From Nitrincola lacisaponensis (GTDB lineage: Bacteria > Pseudomonadota > Gammaproteobacteria > Pseudomonadales > Balneatricaceae): a stretch of 64,000 nt of DNA. The notes under the pieces were generated by a model, which was given only the letters and a program-made list of their open reading frames with translations, did no database searches and was not told the origin of the DNA. Position numbers and translations under genes: made by a program. Of the stretch, positions 34,377-43,974 are shown piece by piece. Each line of letters begins with the position of its first letter. Within the stretch, counting starts at the first letter, position 1. The stretch is from NCBI RefSeq assembly GCF_000691225.1, contig NZ_JMSZ01000010.1:1-64000 (forward strand), written 5' to 3'.

Positions 34377-36536
34377 ATGACAGAGAAAACGCCAGCATCG
34401 GCTGATGCCGCCGCTGAAAAAATCGGCGCCGAAGGAGTGTCCGATGTCCCGCTTGGTCATAACGAGCGTGATCTGACAGGTGCTGTTGGAAAAATTATCT
34501 TTTTTGCCTGTGTGTTTTATACCGGGCTTCATCTTTATGCCCTGAATATTTCACCGATTGAAACCTGGGCGTTTCGTATTATTCACGTAGCGGGGGGGCT
34601 GGTAGTCGGCTTTGCCCTGATCGCTGCATATACTCTGGATCGGCACAAAGCACCGGTGCCTCTGTCGCCTCTGCAGTGGGCGGCCATGTTGCCTGTTTCG
34701 TTGGCAGTATTCTTCGCCGCTGCCGGTATTGCTTATGCCTGGATCAGCCGTGAATGGCTGGGTCAGATGCCGCCTGCCTGGTTGTTGCCTCAGGTCGCCA
34801 AGGCGCTGGTGCTGGGTACAGTGGCAGCTGTGGTCAGCAGCTGGATCTGGAAGTCAGCCAATAATGAGCGTATTCACTGGGCTGACAATGTCTTGATGGT
34901 ATCGGCGATTGTCGTTGCGGCCTATTTGCTGTTCGTACTGCCGCGCTGGCGTATGGCTGCAGGAACACCGATGGTGGGTCAGACCGAGTTTCTGGTGGCG
35001 CTCACCGGGGTGATATTGATCATGGAGCTGACACGCCGAGTCGCGGGTCTGGCGTTGATCGTGATTACGGCTGTATTCCTGGCCTATGCTTTTGCAGGCC
35101 CCTATCTGCCTGGCATCCTTGAGCATCGCGGTTACTCCATGGAGCGCTTCTTTACCTATATCTACACAGATAACGGTATCCTTGGGCCAACCACCGCTGT
35201 TTCGTCAACCTATATCATTCTGTTTATTACCTTTGCTGCGTTCCTGCAGGCATCGCGTGTCGGTGACTACTTTGTCAATTTTGCCTTTGCAGCTGCCGGT
35301 CGTGCACGTGGCGGTCCTGCCAAGGTGGCGGTCTTTGCATCGGGCCTGATGGGGATGATCAACGGAACTTCCGCAGGTAACGTGGTTGCTACAGGTAGTT
35401 TGACAATTCCGCTGATGAAAAAAGTCGGCTATCACCCGCGCAGTGCCGGTGGTATTGAAGCGGCTGCGTCTACCGGTGGTCAGATCGTACCACCGATTAT
35501 GGGTGCGGGTGCGTTTATCATGGCCGAGATTACCGGTATTCCATATACCGAAATCGCCATTGCTGCCCTGATTCCGTCCGCGCTTTACTTCCTGTCCATC
35601 TATCTGATGGTTGATCTGGAAGCGCGTCGTGAAGGCATGTCAGGTCTGGCGCGTGATCAATTGCCGGTGTTTGCCAAGATGGTCAAGCAGGTGTATCTGT
35701 TCCTGCCGATCATCATTCTGATTACTACCCTGTTTATGGGGTATTCAGTCATTCGTGCAGGTACTCTGGCGATGGTCAGTGCGGCAGTCGTATCCTGGTT
35801 TACGCCCTACCGTATGGGTATTCGTGAACTGCTGGATGCCCTGTCTCTGGGTACCCGTATGGCGATCCCGCTGATAGCTGTCTGTGCTTGTGCCGGTATC
35901 ATTGTTGGGGTCATCAGTCTGACAGGTGTGGGTGCGCGCTTTGCGTCCATGTTGCTGAACATTGCGGATACCAGTCAGATACTGGCTCTCTTCTTCGCCA
36001 TGTGTATCAGCATCCTGCTGGGTATGGGCATGCCGACAACCGCTGCCTATGCTGTCGCAGCATCCGTTGTGGCCCCAGGCCTGCAACAGATCGGTATTCC
36101 GCCACTGGTGGCGCACTTCTTCGTGTTCTACTATGCGGTGTTGTCAGCCATTACACCGCCAGTCGCCTTGGCGGGGTATGCCGCAGCGGCCATTGCCGGT
36201 ACTGATCCGCTGAAAACAGCAGTGACATCCTTCAAGTTCGGTCTGGCAGCCTTTATCGTGCCGTTCATGTTCTTCTACAGTCCTGCTCTGTTGATGGATG
36301 GTACCTGGAGCGCAATTCTGGGTGTGTTTGTCACCGCATCGATCGGTATCTACCTGCTGGCGGCCTCTATTCAGGGCTGGTTCCTGAAGGGCGGTGTCAA
36401 TATGGTTCAGCGTGCTATCCTGCTGGTTGCTGCACTGTCGATGATCGCTGGTGGCTTGCTGACCGATGTCATCGGTCTGGGCTTGAGTGCTCTGGTGCTG
36501 GTATGGCAGTTGGCGGTTCGCAACAAAGCCGCTTAA
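34377..36536 (+). CDS. TRAP transporter fused permease (4TM/12TM)
   Basis: 719 residues. It joins the small DctQ-like and the large DctM-like membrane components of a TRAP transporter in one chain (TIGR02123 type), with about 16 or more predicted helices. Typical DctM features are GLMGMINGTSAGNVVATGS, TGGQIVPPIMGAGAFIMAE and LGMGMPTTAAYAVAA. It should work with the TAXI protein as a sodium- or proton-coupled importer. Start taken as the ATG at 34377; its Shine-Dalgarno is poor, as would suit partial coupling to the upstream gene. A TTG at 34362 would add five residues. A strong terminator follows. Confidence 0.93.
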   Translation: MTEKTPASADAAAEKIGAEGVSDVPLGHNERDLTGAVGKIIFFACVFYTGLHLYALNISPIETWAFRIIHVAGGLVVGFALIAAYTLDRHKAPVPLSPLQWAAMLPVSLAVFFAAAGIAYAWISREWLGQMPPAWLLPQVAKALVLGTVAAVVSSWIWKSANNERIHWADNVLMVSAIVVAAYLLFVLPRWRMAAGTPMVGQTEFLVALTGVILIMELTRRVAGLALIVITAVFLAYAFAGPYLPGILEHRGYSMERFFTYIYTDNGILGPTTAVSSTYIILFITFAAFLQASRVGDYFVNFAFAAAGRARGGPAKVAVFASGLMGMINGTSAGNVVATGSLTIPLMKKVGYHPRSAGGIEAAASTGGQIVPPIMGAGAFIMAEITGIPYTEIAIAALIPSALYFLSIYLMVDLEARREGMSGLARDQLPVFAKMVKQVYLFLPIIILITTLFMGYSVIRAGTLAMVSAAVVSWFTPYRMGIRELLDALSLGTRMAIPLIAVCACAGIIVGVISLTGVGARFASMLLNIADTSQILALFFAMCISILLGMGMPTTAAYAVAASVVAPGLQQIGIPPLVAHFFVFYYAVLSAITPPVALAGYAAAAIAGTDPLKTAVTSFKFGLAAFIVPFMFFYSPALLMDGTWSAILGVFVTASIGIYLLAASIQGWFLKGGVNMVQRAILLVAALSMIAGGLLTDVIGLGLSALVLVWQLAVRNKAA

Positions 36537-36560
36537 TTACCTGAAGTCTTCAGGGTCATA

Positions 36561-36590
36561 AAAAAGCGCGCTCCCTGGAGCGCGCTTTTT
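36561..36590. terminator. Bidirectional terminator between TRAP permease and ilvA
   Basis: AAAAAGCGCGCTCC (36561-36574) and GGAGCGCGCTTTTT (36577-36590) form a perfect 14-bp stem with a 2-nt spacer at the tip and U runs on both strands. Confidence 0.93.
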
Positions 36591-36639
36591 ATTTGTGCAG
36601 GCTTGATGTCTGTTGTTACACAGGCAAGTGCACGGCTTA

Positions 36640-38157
36640 TCAGCCCAGGAACAGCTGATAGGCCGGGTTGTCGGTTTCTTCCGAGTAGCTGTAGCCTATG
36701 TCATCCAGGAACCCCGGAACCTGGTCGCGCTCATCTACGGGTACCTGCATGCCGAGTAAAACCCGGCCATAGGCTGCACCATGGTTACGGTAGTGGAACA
36801 TGGATATGTTCCAGCGACCACCCAGTTTGCTCAGGAACAGCATCAGTGCGCCGGGGCGTTCCGGAAACTCAAAACGATAGATTACTTCATTGTCCACGGA
36901 TGCCGGTGCATGGCCGCCGACCATGTAACGAATGTGAATTTTGGCCATCTCGTTATCAGTCAGATCCACCACATCGACCTGATGTTTTTTCAGTGTGTCC
37001 AGCAGGTCTTTGCGGCCATCATTATCCGGTTTGATCTGGATGCCGGCGAATACAATGGCTTCCTGATCATTGCCGTAGCGGTAGTTAAACTCGGTAATGT
37101 TGCGTCGCCCCAGAGCAGTACAGAATTTTTTGAAGCTGCCGGGGTGTTCCGGAATCCGTGCGGCGATGATGGCTTCGCGCTTTTCACCCAGCTCTGAGCG
37201 TTCGGCAATATGGCGCAGTCGATCAAAGTTGACGTTGGCACCTGAGTCGATGGCGACCAGTGTCTGTTTACTGGCTCCCGTCTGTTGAACATATTTCTTG
37301 ATACCGGCGACACCCAGTGCACCGGCAGGCTCACAGACAGAACGGGTATCGTCGAAAATATCCTTGATCGCAGCACAGATTTCATCGGTGTTGACCGTAA
37401 TGACTTCATCCACAAACTGTTGTGCCAGCTCAAAGGTGTGTTGACCGATTTGCGCGACAGCAACACCGTCAGCAAACAGGCCAACCTGAGGTAGTGTGAC
37501 ACGCTCTCCAGCTTCAAGTGCGGCTTTGAGGCAGGCGGCATCTTCCGGTTCTACACCAATAATGCGGGTTTCAGGGCGCAGGTACTTGATATAGACGGCA
37601 ATGCCGGCAATGAGACCACCGCCACCAACCGGGACAAATACGGCATCGATATGGCCACTGTGCTGACGCAGAAGCTCCATGGCAACGGTGCCTTGTCCGG
37701 CAATCACATCCGGATCATCAAAGGGCGGAATGTAGGTCAGGCCCTTCTCGGCCATCAGTTTGCGGGCATGTGCCTGGGCTTCATCAAAGGTATCGCCATG
37801 CAGGACAACATGGCCACCACGTGCACGAACGCTGCTGACTTTAATGTCAGGAGTGGTTTTCGGCATGACAATTGTGGCTTTGACGCCCATCGCTTTGGCA
37901 GACATGGCGAGTCCCTGGGCATGGTTACCTGCGGAGGCGGTAATCACACCGGCAGCCTTTTCCTCGTCACTGAGTTGTGCCATGCGGTTGTATGCGCCGC
38001 GAAGCTTGAATGAGAACACTGGCTGCAGGTCTTCACGCTTGAGTAACACGCGGTTACCCAGTCGGGCGGAAAGCGAGCTGGCTTCATCCAGTGGCGTTTC
38101 GATGGCCACGTCATAAACGCGGGCTTCCAGAATTTTTTTGATATATCTGTGTGCCAT
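36640..38157 (-). CDS. ilvA: Threonine ammonia-lyase, biosynthetic (IlvA)
   Basis: Deaminates threonine to 2-oxobutanoate, first step of isoleucine synthesis; PLP enzyme. 505 residues. The PLP lysine lies in FSFKLRGAYN near residue 54, ASAGNHAQG binds substrate, and VGGGGLIAG holds the phosphate of PLP. Two ACT-like domains fill about 330-505 (HPGSFKKFCTALGRRNITEFNYR and FPERPGALMLFL), the layout of the isoleucine-inhibited enzyme. The N terminus MAHRYIKKILEARVYDVAIETPL matches Pseudomonas IlvA; no good ribosome binding site precedes it. Divergent from rpiA, as in Pseudomonas. Confidence 0.96.
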   Translation of the reverse strand: MAHRYIKKILEARVYDVAIETPLDEASSLSARLGNRVLLKREDLQPVFSFKLRGAYNRMAQLSDEEKAAGVITASAGNHAQGLAMSAKAMGVKATIVMPKTTPDIKVSSVRARGGHVVLHGDTFDEAQAHARKLMAEKGLTYIPPFDDPDVIAGQGTVAMELLRQHSGHIDAVFVPVGGGGLIAGIAVYIKYLRPETRIIGVEPEDAACLKAALEAGERVTLPQVGLFADGVAVAQIGQHTFELAQQFVDEVITVNTDEICAAIKDIFDDTRSVCEPAGALGVAGIKKYVQQTGASKQTLVAIDSGANVNFDRLRHIAERSELGEKREAIIAARIPEHPGSFKKFCTALGRRNITEFNYRYGNDQEAIVFAGIQIKPDNDGRKDLLDTLKKHQVDVVDLTDNEMAKIHIRYMVGGHAPASVDNEVIYRFEFPERPGALMLFLSKLGGRWNISMFHYRNHGAAYGRVLLGMQVPVDERDQVPGFLDDIGYSYSEETDNPAYQLFLG

Positions 38158-38250
38158 AACGGGAGCTGTTAAACCCTGCTTGCAAGTTAAACGGGTATTG
38201 ATGGTATCGGCTCTGTGTCTGAACGTCTATAAGACAGAGGCCGTCCAGCG

Positions 38251-38256
38251 TATAAT
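38251..38256 (+). promoter_or_regulatory. Candidate rpiA -10 element
   Basis: A perfect TATAAT lies 34 bp before the rpiA ATG. The -35 is poor at 16-18 bp spacing. Confidence 0.5.
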
Positions 38257-38290
38257 TAGGGAAATGTTGTAAATTTAAGCAGGTGAACTG

Positions 38291-38968
38291 ATGAACCAGG
38301 ATGAAATGAAGCGTGCGGTGGGGCAGGCGGCTGCGGAGATGATTCGCCCGAAACTTGATCGTCAGAGCATTATTGGTGTGGGCACTGGTTCAACGGCGAA
38401 CTGTTTTATCGATGCCCTGGCAAAATATCGTGATGAGTTTGCCGGTGCGGTTGCCAGCTCCGAGGCTACCGCAGCACGTTTGCGTCAGCATGATATTGAG
38501 GTATTTGATTTAAATTCCGTGTCGCAACTGGAGTTTTATGTCGACGGAGCAGACGAGTTTGATCCGCGCTTTAACCTTGTGAAAGGAGGGGGCGGGGCGC
38601 TGACCCGGGAAAAAATCGTGGCGGCGGTGGCCAAGACATTTATCTGCATTGTGGATGAAAGCAAGCGTGTGGATGTGCTGGGGCGTTTTCCCTTGCCGGT
38701 TGAGGTGATTCCCATGGCGCGCTCATACGTGGGACGTCAGCTGGCGGCTCTGGATGGACAGCCAATCTATCGTGACGGCTTTGTCACGGATAATGGCAAT
38801 ATTATTCTGGATTTACATGATGTAGAGATTGTGGACCCGAAAGTGTTTGAGCGTCATCTGAACAATATCGTTGGTGTCGTGACCAATGGCCTGTTTGCCA
38901 ATCGTGGTGCGGATATTATTTTGATGGGCACGCCTCAGGGTGTGGAAACCCTGAAGCGTGATGGCTGA
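38291..38968 (+). CDS. rpiA: Ribose-5-phosphate isomerase A
   Basis: Interconverts ribose 5-phosphate and ribulose 5-phosphate in the pentose phosphate pathway. 225 residues, with [15 protein letters not shown], the [25 protein letters not shown] active-site block and [17 protein letters not shown] precedes the ATG by about 5 nt. The TGA stop is directly followed by the TGA of the convergent permease gene on the other strand (the two make TGATCA), so there is no spacer and no terminator between them. Confidence 0.96.
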   Translation: MNQDEMKRAVGQAAAEMIRPKLDRQSIIGVGTGSTANCFIDALAKYRDEFAGAVASSEATAARLRQHDIEVFDLNSVSQLEFYVDGADEFDPRFNLVKGGGGALTREKIVAAVAKTFICIVDESKRVDVLGRFPLPVEVIPMARSYVGRQLAALDGQPIYRDGFVTDNGNIILDLHDVEIVDPKVFERHLNNIVGVVTNGLFANRGADIILMGTPQGVETLKRDG

Positions 38969-41437
38969 TCAGGCGCTACGTAACAAACGATAGCACTGAG
39001 GCAGGGTAAGCTGGCGGCGTAGCACTGCGCCGCTGAGCGTAAAGAACAGTGTGGAAGCCAGGGGGAGCAGCCCCCACATCAGCGGATGCAGCTTGGGTGG
39101 CAGCTGTAGCAGGTAAAGATACAGCAGTGCCAGTGTACCTTCTGCTGTCATAACCGCCAGAAAGCCGCACACCGCTCCCAGTAACAGCAGTTCCAGCAAA
39201 TCCAGGCGTTGTGTCTGTGCGGCACTGGCACCCAGGGTTTGCAGCAGCGCACTTTCGTAACGGCGTTGCTCCAGTGCCTGACGCAGTGTCAGCAGCATCA
39301 GCAGAGCGCCGCACAGCAGGGTCAACGCAAGGATTAATGCCGAGCTGTCGCCCAGTCGTTCCATCCAGGTGGCTATTTGCTGCAGTAATTGACCTATGTC
39401 GATCAGCGTCAGTGATGGAAATTCTCGCAACAGTTGTGTGGCGATACTTTCCTGCTCCGGTGTCAGCCGAAAGCTGGTGATGAAGGTTGCGGGCATCTGT
39501 TCCAGTGCTGCGGCATTGAAAATGACATAGAAGTTTGGCTGAAACGAGGTCCATTCAACCTGTCGCAGGTTGCTGATGCGAGCCTCCAGTGTCAGTCCAC
39601 CCAGGTCAAAGCCAAGTCGGTCTCCGGGGACCAGGCCAAGCTCTTCCGCCATCTCCTGTTCAACCGAAATTTCGGCGTCATCTGAATCACTGTCCCACCA
39701 GCGGCCTGCAGTGACAGGGTTATGCGCGGGTGGTTGATCACTCCAGCTCAGGTTGAGCTCACGGTTCAGAGTGTTGTGCTCCAGCTGTTGCGGGTTAAGC
39801 TGCTCATGAATGGGCGCCCCATTCAGGGTGGTGATACGGCCACGCACCATGGGGTAGAGCTGGCTGCTGATCTGCTGTTCGCTCAGAAAATGTTGCAGGG
39901 GCTCGGTTTGCCAGGGTTGAATATTGACTACAAAGTAGTTGGGTGTGTCTTCCGGTATCTGGGTTTGCCAGTCGGCCAGCAAGTCGGTGCGACTGATCCA
40001 TACCAGGCTTAGCAGCGTCATTAGCAGAATGACCACACCGGCCTGCAGCCGGTGCCAGCGTTTCTGCTGACGCAGGCGCAGGGTGAGCAGACGTCCCAGC
40101 AAGAGCTTGCGACCCAGAGGTGCGGCAAGCAGGCGCAGGAGTTGTTGTGCGATCCAGCCGAACAGGGCTCCGCCGACAAGAATTAATACCAATAACGTTA
40201 ATGCTGCCAGTGGGGCTTCCAGAAAGGTCAGTAATGCGGCTGCCAGCAGGATAAAGCAGCTGAATTGAATCAGTTGTGCCCGGGTGTCGCTGCCCAAAAT
40301 TTCATCACGAAACAGTGAGGATACTGAAATTCTGGACAGTTGTAGAATGGGGGGTAGGCCGAGCAGTATCAGAAGTGCAAAGCCCATGGCGGTGCCACTG
40401 AAGTAGCGCCACAGCACAGGTGTCGGAAGTGCCTGGGGCAGCAGTTCATTCAGCCAGGTCAGAATCAGCTGTTCCAGCAGGACACCCGTCAGGGTCCCGA
40501 GCAGTGACAGCGTACCCCAGGCCAGCAGTAGCTGACAGAGGTAGAGTTTAATCAGATCGCTGCCATTCAGGCCGAGACTGAGCAGCAGCGCGCAGCGTTT
40601 ATGCTGCCCCTGGCTGAAGCGTCGGAGGCTCAGGAAGATGGTCAGCGCTGCCAGCAGCAAAGCAATCAGTGCTGTGAGCTTGAGGTAGCCCAGCGCGCTG
40701 CCCAGTGCTGCACCGGTCATTGGCTGATCGGTGTGCAGACTGAACAGGCGTTCATCACCCTGCAGGCTGTCGCGCCATGCCTGCTCCAGCAGCTCAAGGC
40801 TGGACTGATCGCCAGCGACCAGAAGTCTGAACTCGGCCCGGCTGCCGGGAGCCAGTATACCGGTTGCTTCCAGATCATCCTGATGCATCACCAGTTGAGG
40901 ACTGAAACTGCGAAAGCCGGAACCTCTGTCAGGCGAGCTGAGCATCTCTGCACCGATACGCAATTCGGCATATCCCAATGTGATCTGATCACCCGGTGAG
41001 AGTTCCAGCTGTGACAGAATGCGCGATTCTACCCAGACCTCACCGGCGGGTGGCTGGGCATGAGGCTGTTCCGGTCGGGTACGAATTTCACCCCGCAGCG
41101 GATAGGGGGACTCGGCTGCCCGGACGGATACCAGCATCATTTCATCGCCAACGTGGATCATGCTGGGAAACTGAATGACCTGGGTGTGCTCCAGGCCAGC
41201 CTGTTGGGCGTGCTCCAGGCGTTCGTTGCGGATCGGGCGTTGGCTGCTCAGCGTCAGGTCGGCGCCGAGCATCGCGGCACTTTCGCGTAACAGCCCGCGT
41301 TCCAGTCGATCGCCCAGCAGCGCCAGAAGTGTGGCCAGTGCAATGGCAATCCAGGTTGCAAACAGCAGGGCGCGCCATTCGGTTGTACGTAGCTGGCTGC
41401 TGATTTGATGCAGCAGAAGCAATCTGAAACCCTTCAT
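38969..41437 (-). CDS. ybbP: FtsX-like ABC transporter permease (YbbP type)
   Basis: 822 residues with about ten predicted membrane helices in the doubled FtsX/MacB layout: one helix near the N terminus, a large periplasmic region about 50-250, helices about 255-470, a second periplasmic region about 475-690, and three helices at the C terminus. It pairs with the YbbA-like ATPase, whose stop overlaps its ATG by four bases. YbbA-YbbP systems are not importers; related pairs act on lipids or lipoproteins at the inner membrane, but the cargo is unproven. Next to tesA, as in E. coli and Pseudomonas. Confidence 0.88.
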   Translation of the reverse strand: MKGFRLLLLHQISSQLRTTEWRALLFATWIAIALATLLALLGDRLERGLLRESAAMLGADLTLSSQRPIRNERLEHAQQAGLEHTQVIQFPSMIHVGDEMMLVSVRAAESPYPLRGEIRTRPEQPHAQPPAGEVWVESRILSQLELSPGDQITLGYAELRIGAEMLSSPDRGSGFRSFSPQLVMHQDDLEATGILAPGSRAEFRLLVAGDQSSLELLEQAWRDSLQGDERLFSLHTDQPMTGAALGSALGYLKLTALIALLLAALTIFLSLRRFSQGQHKRCALLLSLGLNGSDLIKLYLCQLLLAWGTLSLLGTLTGVLLEQLILTWLNELLPQALPTPVLWRYFSGTAMGFALLILLGLPPILQLSRISVSSLFRDEILGSDTRAQLIQFSCFILLAAALLTFLEAPLAALTLLVLILVGGALFGWIAQQLLRLLAAPLGRKLLLGRLLTLRLRQQKRWHRLQAGVVILLMTLLSLVWISRTDLLADWQTQIPEDTPNYFVVNIQPWQTEPLQHFLSEQQISSQLYPMVRGRITTLNGAPIHEQLNPQQLEHNTLNRELNLSWSDQPPAHNPVTAGRWWDSDSDDAEISVEQEMAEELGLVPGDRLGFDLGGLTLEARISNLRQVEWTSFQPNFYVIFNAAALEQMPATFITSFRLTPEQESIATQLLREFPSLTLIDIGQLLQQIATWMERLGDSSALILALTLLCGALLMLLTLRQALEQRRYESALLQTLGASAAQTQRLDLLELLLLGAVCGFLAVMTAEGTLALLYLYLLQLPPKLHPLMWGLLPLASTLFFTLSGAVLRRQLTLPQCYRLLRSA

Positions 41438-42129
41438 GCTGTCGCCTCATGCAGCTGGCCCGCATGAAGCGTGACGCAGCGTTGGCAGCGGGCAGCCAGT
41501 TCAGGGTCATGGGTGATCAGGATCAGCGTGGTGTTCTCGCGGGTATTCAGATCAAACAGCTGCTCGATAATCTGATGGCCAGTCTCTTCATCCAGGTTAC
41601 CGGTCGGTTCGTCGGCAAACAGAAGAGCTGGCTGGGTGGCAAAGGCGCGGGCAATGGCGACACGCTGTTGTTCGCCGCCTGAGAGCTGGGCCGGATAATG
41701 CTGCATGCGATTGCCCAGGCCGACTTCGCTCAGCCAGTGTCTGGCTTGTTCGTCTGCATGCCGGTCGCCACGAATTTCCAGTGCCAGGCGAACATTGTCC
41801 AGTGCAGTCAGCTCGGGTAGCAGATGAAAAGACTGGAAAATAAAACTGATCTGCCGTGCGCGCAAGTCGGCACGAGTACGGTCATCCAGTGTGGCCAGTT
41901 GATGTCCGGCCAGGTAGATCTGGCCTTCGCTGGGTTGATCGAGCCCTGCCAGCAGACTGAGTAACGTTGATTTTCCGGCACCGGAGCGCCCTACAATTGC
42001 CAGGGTCTGGCCAGTATGAACGCGCAGGTTAAGGTCGCTGAACAGGTTCAGGCGCTGGTCTTGTGTCGGGAACCATTTTGCGACATGCTGAGCCTCAAGA
42101 ATGATTTCATCTGTCGTTGGGAGCGTCAT
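41434..42129 (-). CDS. ybbA: ABC transporter ATPase (YbbA type)
   Basis: 231 residues. Walker [10 protein letters not shown], signature [15 protein letters not shown], Walker [17 protein letters not shown] and the switch histidine in LILITHD. The GNLDEETG stretch after Walker B marks the LolD/MacB/YbbA group that serves FtsX-type permeases. Its ATG (42129-42127) and the ATG of the divergent tesA (42128-42130) share two bases in a CATG, so each gene's ribosome binding site lies inside the other coding region. AAGGAT and AGAGA lie upstream on the minus strand. Confidence 0.93.
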   Translation of the reverse strand: MTLPTTDEIILEAQHVAKWFPTQDQRLNLFSDLNLRVHTGQTLAIVGRSGAGKSTLLSLLAGLDQPSEGQIYLAGHQLATLDDRTRADLRARQISFIFQSFHLLPELTALDNVRLALEIRGDRHADEQARHWLSEVGLGNRMQHYPAQLSGGEQQRVAIARAFATQPALLFADEPTGNLDEETGHQIIEQLFDLNTRENTTLILITHDPELAARCQRCVTLHAGQLHEATA

Positions 42130-42727
42130 GCGTTATCTCTTATCCTTACTGTTCATCTTCTCGACATCACTCAGCGCCAATACTCTGTTGGTCTTGGGTG
42201 ACAGTTTGTCTGCGGCCTACGGTATTCCGCCTGAGCAGGGTTGGGTCGCTTTACTGGAACAGCGACTTCCCGCTGAGGATTTTCAGGTCATTAATGCCAG
42301 CGTCAGTGGTGAAACCACCAGTGGCGGGCTGACCCGCTTGCCAGCGTTACTGTCCCGTCATGAGCCAGACCTGCTGTTACTTCAGCTCGGTGCAAATGAT
42401 GCCTTGCGTGGGCTGCCGTTACAGGTGATTCGCAGCAACCTTGACGCGCTGGTTGAGCAGGCCCGCCAGGCGGGTACAGAAGTGCTGCTTATCGGCATAC
42501 GCATTCCGCCGAACTATGGACCTCAGTATACCGAATCCTTTTTCAATCTCTATGCAGAAATAGCAGACCAGTATGCACTGCCAAGGGTTCCCTTTTTGCT
42601 GGAAAATGTTGCACTGGACTGGAATCTGATGCAGTCTGATGGCCTTCACCCGAATGCCGATGCCCAACCGCTGATTCTGGACAATGTCTGGTTGCATCTG
42701 GAGCCTTTGCTGTTCGGGAGTGAATGA
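42128..42727 (+). CDS. tesA: Periplasmic SGNH esterase / thioesterase I (TesA)
   Basis: 199 residues. Signal peptide of about 16 residues ([17 protein letters not shown]), so periplasmic. SGNH hydrolase blocks are all present: nucleophile serine in LGDSLSAAYG, the glycine block in VSGETTSGGL, asparagine in LGANDALRG, and the catalytic Asp-His in SDGLHPN. TesA hydrolyses acyl thioesters and lysophospholipids; physiological substrate is uncertain. GGGAG lies 4 nt before the ATG, inside the ybbA coding region. An in-frame ATG at 42101 would spoil the signal peptide. Confidence 0.92.
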   Translation: MRYLLSLLFIFSTSLSANTLLVLGDSLSAAYGIPPEQGWVALLEQRLPAEDFQVINASVSGETTSGGLTRLPALLSRHEPDLLLLQLGANDALRGLPLQVIRSNLDALVEQARQAGTEVLLIGIRIPPNYGPQYTESFFNLYAEIADQYALPRVPFLLENVALDWNLMQSDGLHPNADAQPLILDNVWLHLEPLLFGSE

Positions 42728-42748
42728 ATTCAGGCTGTTGAGTAATGG

Positions 42749-43282
42749 ATGAAAAAGGGTATGAATAACACTGCTGTTTTGAGGCTTTTCCGAGGTGCAT
42801 GGGTGATGTTGTTAGTCTCGTTGCTGACCGCCTGTAGCCAGGTACAGATACCCGGTATGGGGAGTCGCAATGCTGCGCCTGAGCCGGTGAAGCCGCAAGC
42901 GGTTGAACCACCGTTGATTACCACTCTGGAGTGGTCGCCTAATTATTCACAGCCCATCAGTTATCTGGAAGCCAGTCTGCGCGCAGAAACTGACAGTCGT
43001 GAAATGAACCGGATCATTACCAATATTGCCTATCTCTATGATGCGCAGTTGTATGTGTTGTTCCATGAATTTCTGGATTACTTGCCAGATACGGCCCGGG
43101 TACGTGAAATCAGCGATCAGAATGATTGGCTGGACAGTCGTCAGGATGCGGTGAGTGAGGCCTTTACCCGTAACGGTGGTGGTGATGTCGGTGCTTATCA
43201 TGCAGCCGATATGTTTATTGCGCAGACGCGTCAGCGTGCAGCGTTGATTGAACAGCGTCTGGCGCGTGTCCGCATAGACTGA
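42749..43282 (+). CDS. Lipoprotein with LprI-like (DUF1311) region
   Basis: 177 residues. Signal peptide with lipobox LLTAC (cysteine about residue 29), then a proline-rich linker. The C-terminal half (about 75-175) has the spacing of the LprI/DUF1311 family: an initial helix, then QNDWLDSRQDAV, a glycine-rich GGG and a helix with TRQRAALIEQRL. Some LprI proteins inhibit lysozyme; I see no proof of that here. The start may be at 42749 or, with AAGGG abutting it, at 42761. It follows tesA by 21 nt. Its last 68 bases overlap the 3' end of the convergent TrmB-like gene. Confidence 0.7.
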   Translation: MKKGMNNTAVLRLFRGAWVMLLVSLLTACSQVQIPGMGSRNAAPEPVKPQAVEPPLITTLEWSPNYSQPISYLEASLRAETDSREMNRIITNIAYLYDAQLYVLFHEFLDYLPDTARVREISDQNDWLDSRQDAVSEAFTRNGGGDVGAYHAADMFIAQTRQRAALIEQRLARVRID

Positions 43283-43925
43283 CCAGTTGCCAGAGTGTCT
43301 GGCCGCTGGCGCGATATTTTTGTTCAAATGCTGAGACGGCCGGTTGTTCAGGGTCGATCTCAGTGATCCGGCTGTCAATACCATAGTGGCGCAGGCTTGC
43401 CTGCAACTCATCAAGATAAATGCACCAGTTGCTTCGGGCTTCAAACTGACCTCCCAGGGATATCAGCGCCGGGAAAACCGGGTGAGCATGAAAGCGACGG
43501 CTGAGTTGTGCTGCTTTGGGATAGGGGTTGGGATAAAACAGAAAATGGTGTGTGGGTCGCCAGTCAGCGGCTGCAGCCAGTCTCCAGAAATCCACCAGAT
43601 CGGTACGCAGTAACCGGGCGTTATCCGGCAGCGCCGGACGCTGTCTGTGCAGCCGGTCTTCTGAGCGATCCAGTCCCAGTACGGCATGATTTGGAAAACG
43701 CTCGGCCAGCCAGCGTGTGCTGTCACCTACACCGCAGCCTGAATCCAGAATCAAGGGTTTGGCCTGAGTGTTCAACCACTCCGTTGCCGTATCGAATGCG
43801 GCCTGATTGAAGGGCGCGACGGGCTTACGGAAGGGGTGCTGTCTGTGACGTTCAACGCGCAGCAGCAAGTCAGGGTGACAGCCTTGCTGGGTTGACGTGA
43901 CGGGCTTGGAGTTGCCTGTTTGCAT
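43215..43925 (-). CDS. TrmB-like SAM-dependent tRNA methyltransferase
   Basis: 236 residues, class I methyltransferase. The SAM site reads LILDSGCGVGDSTRWLAERFP, and FYPNPYPKAAQLSRR corresponds to the substrate loop (PDPWPKxxHxKRR) of tRNA guanine-46 N7 methyltransferase TrmB. It diverges from standard TrmB: the usual G-x-G core is GCGVG and the loop has NPYPKAAQLSRR. It may be a second TrmB-like enzyme rather than the main one. The last 68 bases overlap the convergent lipoprotein gene, with the coding part LWQLVSLCG... still in the overlap zone. Confidence 0.7.
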   Translation of the reverse strand: MQTGNSKPVTSTQQGCHPDLLLRVERHRQHPFRKPVAPFNQAAFDTATEWLNTQAKPLILDSGCGVGDSTRWLAERFPNHAVLGLDRSEDRLHRQRPALPDNARLLRTDLVDFWRLAAAADWRPTHHFLFYPNPYPKAAQLSRRFHAHPVFPALISLGGQFEARSNWCIYLDELQASLRHYGIDSRITEIDPEQPAVSAFEQKYRASGQTLWQLVSLCGHAPDAVQSTLHADASAQ

Positions 43926-43936
43926 CAGTCAGTAAA

Positions 43937-43957
43937 AAGCCGCGCAGTGCGCGGCTT
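43937..43957 (-). terminator. Terminator of sodB
   Basis: AAGCCGCGC (43937-43945) and GCGCGGCTT (43949-43957) form a 9-bp stem with a 3-nt loop. On the minus strand it ends in a run of five T. It lies between sodB and the TrmB-like gene, both on the minus strand. Confidence 0.85.
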
Positions 43958-43974
43958 GTGCAGACTCAGCCGGA

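Noticed and set aside
38158-38290. Clear ilvA promoter or leader-peptide attenuator
   Set aside because: I found no short ORF with runs of Ile, Val or Leu codons and no terminator-antiterminator pair in the ilvA-rpiA gap.
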